From contig CAISFO010000008.1 in assembly GCA_903884655.1 (NCBI GenBank), positions 26,158 to 90,157 on the forward strand: DNA of 64,000 nt. Reading direction: 5' to 3'. This document shows positions 61,123-64,000 of this stretch, in pieces. Source of the DNA: an uncultured Holophagaceae bacterium (GTDB taxonomy: Bacteria; Acidobacteriota; Holophagae; Holophagales; Holophagaceae). The notes below the pieces were generated by a model that saw nothing but the letters and a program-made list of their open reading frames with translations, was not told the origin of the DNA and did not search any database. How positions within the stretch are numbered: position 1 is the first letter of the stretch; every line of letters begins with the position of its first letter. The translations under genes were made by a program, and so were the position numbers.

Positions 61123-62058
61123 TCAAGGACTGGAGCGCGGGTGCATCTGGTCGTAGAGGGCCCGCAAGCGGGCCTGGTGGACATGGGTATAGATCTGCGT
61201 CGTGCTGATGTCGGCGTGGCCGAGCATGGCCTGGACCGCCCTCAGGTCGGCGCCGTGGTCCAGGAGGTGGGTGGCGAACGCGTGTCGGAGGACATGGGGG
61301 CTGACGGCCTCAGCCCGCAGGCCAGCGGTCCGCGCGTAGCCCTTTAGTAGCCGCCACAGGTGCTGCCGGGAGAGGCCCTCGCCCCGCTGACCCACGAAGA
61401 GTTCGCCACCCCTGGGCTTGAAACCAGGGCGCAGGACCAGCCAGGCCCGGATCCAATGCTCGGCGCCAGCCCCGAAGGGGATCAGGCGTTCCTTCTTGCC
61501 CTTGCCCATCACCTTGAGGAAGCCTTCGTCGAGAAACACGGACAGGGCCGGGAGTTCCGCCAGTTCGGAGACGCGAAGCCCCGAGGCATAAGCCAGCTCC
61601 AGCCAGGCGCGGTCCCGCACACCCAGGGGCGTGGCGGTATCCGGTGCGTTCAGCAGGGCCACCACCTGGCTTTCCCCCAGGGTGCGTGGGAGGATGCGCG
61701 GTGGTCTTGGCGATTTCACCACGGACTCTGGCCCGGCCCCGCCGCCCCCCTCCATGCGCAGGAAGGTCAGGAAGGCCCGCAGGCTGGAGCTCATGCGGGA
61801 CAGGCTGCGAGGAGCCTTGCCCTGGCCCTGCTGGTTGACGAGGAAGGCCGAGAGGTGATCGCGGGTGAGCGCTTCCGCGGTGATCTGCTGTCCGCAGGCC
61901 CAGGCCGCCAGGTGGTTCAGGTCCGACAGGTAGCCGGTGGCTGTGTTCGTGGACAATCCTCGCTCCACGGCCAGATGGATCCGGAACTCCGTGAGGCTCG
62001 GGCTCCAGCCCAAGGGCCAGCCATGCTCAGGTACCTCAAGGGTCTTGGGGCGGGGCAT
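61123..62058 (-). CDS. xerC: Tyrosine recombinase XerC/XerD
   Basis: XerC/D resolve chromosome dimers at dif. The 311-residue protein has the SAM-like N-terminal domain ([27 protein letters not shown]) and the catalytic residues: Arg in SGLRVSEL, Lys in [22 protein letters not shown] (HxxR), LGHADISTT (His) and Tyr in TTQIYTHV. All are present, so it should be active. The C-terminus differs slightly from the detached copy (ends MHPRSSP rather than MHPRSGA) because the gene now ends in the spacer after the duplication. Start at 62058 with GGAGGATGG. Confidence 0.92.
   Translation of the reverse strand: MPRPKTLEVPEHGWPLGWSPSLTEFRIHLAVERGLSTNTATGYLSDLNHLAAWACGQQITAEALTRDHLSAFLVNQQGQGKAPRSLSRMSSSLRAFLTFLRMEGGGGAGPESVVKSPRPPRILPRTLGESQVVALLNAPDTATPLGVRDRAWLELAYASGLRVSELAELPALSVFLDEGFLKVMGKGKKERLIPFGAGAEHWIRAWLVLRPGFKPRGGELFVGQRGEGLSRQHLWRLLKGYARTAGLRAEAVSPHVLRHAFATHLLDHGADLRAVQAMLGHADISTTQIYTHVHQARLRALYDQMHPRSSP
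61135..61275. repeat. 141-bp direct repeat, copy 2 (within xerC)
   Basis: See copy 1 at 60876-61016; this copy is part of the intact xerC frame. Confidence 0.95.
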
Positions 62059-62136
62059 GGATCCATCCTCCATGACTGGTGTGCCAGTGCAATTCATCTG
62101 TTTTTCAAGAGTTGCACCTGAAGCCCTACCCGGGGT

Positions 62137-62165
62137 TTGGAAAATAGGCCCTGGGTGTGTTACGG
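62137..62165 (+). promoter_or_regulatory. Weak candidate promoter of acpP
   Basis: TTGGAA (62137-62142) and TTACGG (62160-62165) are 17 nt apart, 28 nt before the acpP start; the -10 match is poor. Confidence 0.25.
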
Positions 62166-62192
62166 TTTCCAGGTTCGTTTGGAGGAGCCCCG

Positions 62193-62432
62193 ATGGCTGA
62201 TGTGCGCAAGAAGGTCATAGCGATTATCGCTGAGCAGTTGGCCAAGCCCGAAGATTCCATCTCTGAGTCCAGCCACTTCGTGGACGACCTCGGAGCTGAC
62301 AGCCTCGACACCGTCGAGATCATCATGGCCATTGAAGAAGCCTTCAGCCTTGAGATCCCCGAGAGCGAGCAGGAGAAGATCCGCACCGTGGGCGATGCGA
62401 TCGCCTACATCGAGAAGCACGCGAAGGTCTGA
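62193..62432 (+). CDS. acpP: Acyl carrier protein
   Basis: ACP carries growing fatty acyl chains on a phosphopantetheine arm attached to the Ser of DSL. The 79-residue acidic protein has DVRKKVIAIIAEQLAKPED, FVDDLGADSLDTVEIIMAIEEAF and EKIRTVGDAIAYIEKH, all standard. GGAGGAG is the ribosome site. fabF follows 81 nt later, as in many genomes. Confidence 0.97.
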   Translation: MADVRKKVIAIIAEQLAKPEDSISESSHFVDDLGADSLDTVEIIMAIEEAFSLEIPESEQEKIRTVGDAIAYIEKHAKV

Positions 62433-62513
62433 TCCATCGCGATCGTGACGTGCCGCAGCGCCCCCCATGGCCCTGCGGCATGTTTGTTTTCCCGATCCTA
62501 CCCGAGGTGAACC

Positions 62514-63767
62514 ATGAACAGGACTGTCCAGCGCCGTCGCGTCGTCATCACCGGCATGGGGACTGTCAACCCCTGCGGGCTCACCGTCCCGGAGACCTGG
62601 GCCAACCTGCTGGCGGGGAAGAGCGGCATCAGCCTCATCGACCGTTTCGATACCTCTGATTTCACCTGCAAGATCGCGGGACAGGTGAAGGGGTTCAACC
62701 CCGATCTGTTCATCGACAAGAAAGAACAGAAGAAGATGGACATCTTCATCCACTACGCCCTGGGCGCGGCCCATGAGGCCTGGGTGGACGCAGGCCTCGA
62801 CCAGGTTGAACTGACCAAGGCCGAGCGCGAGATGTTCGGCACCTACATCGGCAGCGGCATCGGCGGTCTCAGCACCATCTGGGACGAAGCCAGCGGCTAC
62901 CGCGGCCCCCGCCGCACCAGCCCCTTCTTCATCCCCAGCCTCATCGTCAACCTGGCCAGCGGCCAGGCCAGCATCAAGTACGGCCTTCAGGGCCCGAACA
63001 GCGCTGTGGCCACAGCCTGTGCCACGGGCGCCCACGCCATCGGTGACGCGGCCCGACTGATCTCCTTCGGCTATGCGGACCGCATGATGGCCGGGGGCAG
63101 CGACTCCGTGATCAACCAGCTTGGCGTGGGCGGTTTCGCCGCCATGCGTGCGTTGAGCACCCGGAACGATGAGCCTGAGCGGGCCTCCCGTCCCTTCGAT
63201 GTGGACCGGGACGGTTTCGTCATGTCCGAGGGTGCGGGCATCGTCATCCTCGAGGAATACGATCTGGCCGTGGCCCGGGGTGCCAAGATCTACGCCGAAG
63301 TCGCCGGCTACGGCATGAGCGGGGACGCCAACCACATCACCACCCCGGCGCCGGAAGGCGAGGGTGGCCAGCGGGTGATGCGAGCCGCCCTGAAGGATGC
63401 GGACATCTCGCCTGATCAGGTGGGCTACGTGAACATGCACGGCACCAGCACGCCCGTGGGCGACAAGCTGGAGTGCCTGGCCATCCAGAGGGTCTTCGGC
63501 GAGCATGCCAAGAAGATCAAGGTCAGCAGCTCCAAGTCCATGCACGGCCACCTTCTGGGCGCCGCGGGCGGCATCGAGACCATCGTGGCGGCCTTGGCGG
63601 TGAAGACTGGCAAGATCCCGCCCACCATCAACGTGGACAACCAGGACCCCGAGTGCCAGCTGGATGTCACGCCGAATGTGGCGGGCACCTTCGATGCCGA
63701 GTACGCCATGAACAACGGCTTCGGCTTCGGCGGGACCAATGGTTGCCTGATCCTGCGGAAGGTTTAA
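62514..63767 (+). CDS. fabF: 3-oxoacyl-[acyl-carrier-protein] synthase II
   Basis: FabF extends acyl-ACP with malonyl-ACP. The 417-residue protein has the Cys-His-His triad: Cys in ATACATGAHAIGDA, His in NMHGTSTPVGD and His in SKSMHGHLLGAAGG. VVITGMGTVNPCGLT at the start and NNGFGFGGTNGCLILRK at the end are typical of KAS II. The gatekeeper Phe is present in GFGFGG. GAGGTGAACC is the ribosome site. It ends the acpP-fabF pair, followed by structured DNA. Confidence 0.97.
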   Translation: MNRTVQRRRVVITGMGTVNPCGLTVPETWANLLAGKSGISLIDRFDTSDFTCKIAGQVKGFNPDLFIDKKEQKKMDIFIHYALGAAHEAWVDAGLDQVELTKAEREMFGTYIGSGIGGLSTIWDEASGYRGPRRTSPFFIPSLIVNLASGQASIKYGLQGPNSAVATACATGAHAIGDAARLISFGYADRMMAGGSDSVINQLGVGGFAAMRALSTRNDEPERASRPFDVDRDGFVMSEGAGIVILEEYDLAVARGAKIYAEVAGYGMSGDANHITTPAPEGEGGQRVMRAALKDADISPDQVGYVNMHGTSTPVGDKLECLAIQRVFGEHAKKIKVSSSKSMHGHLLGAAGGIETIVAALAVKTGKIPPTINVDNQDPECQLDVTPNVAGTFDAEYAMNNGFGFGGTNGCLILRKV

Positions 63768-63774
63768 AGGAAAT

Positions 63775-63848
63775 TGAAACCCTAGATGGCGCAGCTCATG
63801 AACGGATCTGTTTTTTGATCCGCGCCATCTGCGACAGCTGCGGTTTCA
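63775..63848 (+). other. Nested hairpin after fabF
   Basis: Three nested stems: TGAAACC/GGTTTCA (63775-63781, 63842-63848), AGATGGCGC/GCGCCATCT (63784-63792, 63822-63830) and GGATC/GATCC (63804-63808, 63817-63821). It may be a terminator, a structured leader for the next gene beyond the window, or a mobile palindrome. Confidence 0.45.
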
Positions 63849-63892
63849 GTTTTAACTTTGCCTGATTATCGGCGACCCTCAGCCTAATGGCC

Positions 63893-63927
63893 AGGCATCG
63901 GCACACCACAAAGTGTAGGTGATGCCT
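63893..63927 (+). other. Hairpin near the right edge
   Basis: AGGCATC (63893-63899) pairs with GATGCCT (63921-63927), with an inner ACAC/GTGT pair; GGTTTTT follows at 63931. The rest of the ~230-nt tail shows no coding frame I would support. Confidence 0.35.
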
Positions 63928-64000
63928 CAAGGTTTTTCAGATGCGACAGAATGTGTCCACCACCGAAGCCGATGATTTCGGTGGGAAGGCCACATGCCGA

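Noticed and set aside
60864..61184. A 106-codon frame joining the detached xerC end to the spacer
   Set aside because: Its first part is out of frame with xerC and reads through the hairpin; only the repeat portion is meaningful, listed as a pseudogene fragment.

Overview
The window is GC-rich, densely coded chromosomal DNA from a Gram-negative-type bacterium. Signs of an outer membrane are a type IV pilus secretin, lipoproteins, a periplasmic amidase and MltG. The combination of a PilMNOPQ cluster, a haem-binding chemoreceptor, a fused formiminotransferase-cyclodeaminase, dodecin, an RdgC-like gene pair and many TANNNT boxes close to start codons fits Acidobacteriota, class Holophagae (Geothrix/Holophaga-like). 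That placement is inferred from protein character and was not tested by a search. There is no rRNA, no CRISPR array and no recognisable prophage. One tRNA (Lys, CTT) is present. Layout by region follows. 1-2495 (-): gatA and the start of a 2-oxoacid dehydrogenase E2 gene that runs off the left edge. 2707-9043 (+): a J-domain/TPR protein, a PP2C phosphatase and the pilMNOPQ assembly operon, ended by a strong bidirectional terminator. 9103-10346 (-): two small proteins and a 3-hydroxyacyl-CoA dehydrogenase. 10501-14758 (+): a second PP2C phosphatase, an RdgC-like protein with its unknown partner, an N-acetylmuramoyl-L-alanine amidase and a lipoprotein. 14829-17360: purE, a MogA-type molybdopterin gene, small unknowns and YqgE. 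17380-19473: an AT-rich control region, then amtB, an unusual PII gene and dodecin. 19520-24120: photolyase, 2Fe-2S ferredoxin, recR-ybaB, DUF2062, thiL and a 4Fe-4S ferredoxin. 24140-31826: CheX, YqeY, proS, ndk, secA and a RapZ-like gene. 31815-39079: a saccharopine-dehydrogenase-like gene, mltG, tlyA, an aldehyde dehydrogenase homologue without its catalytic residues, an S2P protease and trpS. 39140-41843: tRNA-Lys, small unknowns, a BamE-like lipoprotein, proline dehydrogenase and a small Cys-rich exported protein. 41877-49929: MscS channel, ABC-F protein, a divergent regulator/LysE exporter pair with a clear operator, a pseudouridine synthase, and a haem chemoreceptor beside a secreted Cache protein. 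49933-58779: FTCD, 5'-nucleotidase, cysteine desulfurase, an AspT-like transporter, RlmI-like methyltransferase, TtcA, an Rrf2 regulator and a thioredoxin-like protein. 58869-63767: a WYL protein with histone-like tails, a DMT transporter, xerC with a duplicated 3' end, acpP and fabF. Much of the content is housekeeping. The functional groups visible are pilus assembly with phosphatase signalling, nitrogen uptake control, Fe-S/thiolation chemistry, amino-acid catabolism (proline, histidine, possibly lysine) and fatty acid synthesis. The observations most worth following are the ALDH pseudoenzyme, the 141-bp duplication in xerC with its hairpin spacer, the small RdgC-like protein with its conserved partner, the PII protein lacking the modified tyrosine, the WYL protein with basic tails, and a recurrent TANNNT-6-nt-ATG arrangement suggesting leaderless transcripts. 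I did not identify a wholly new defence or mobile system.
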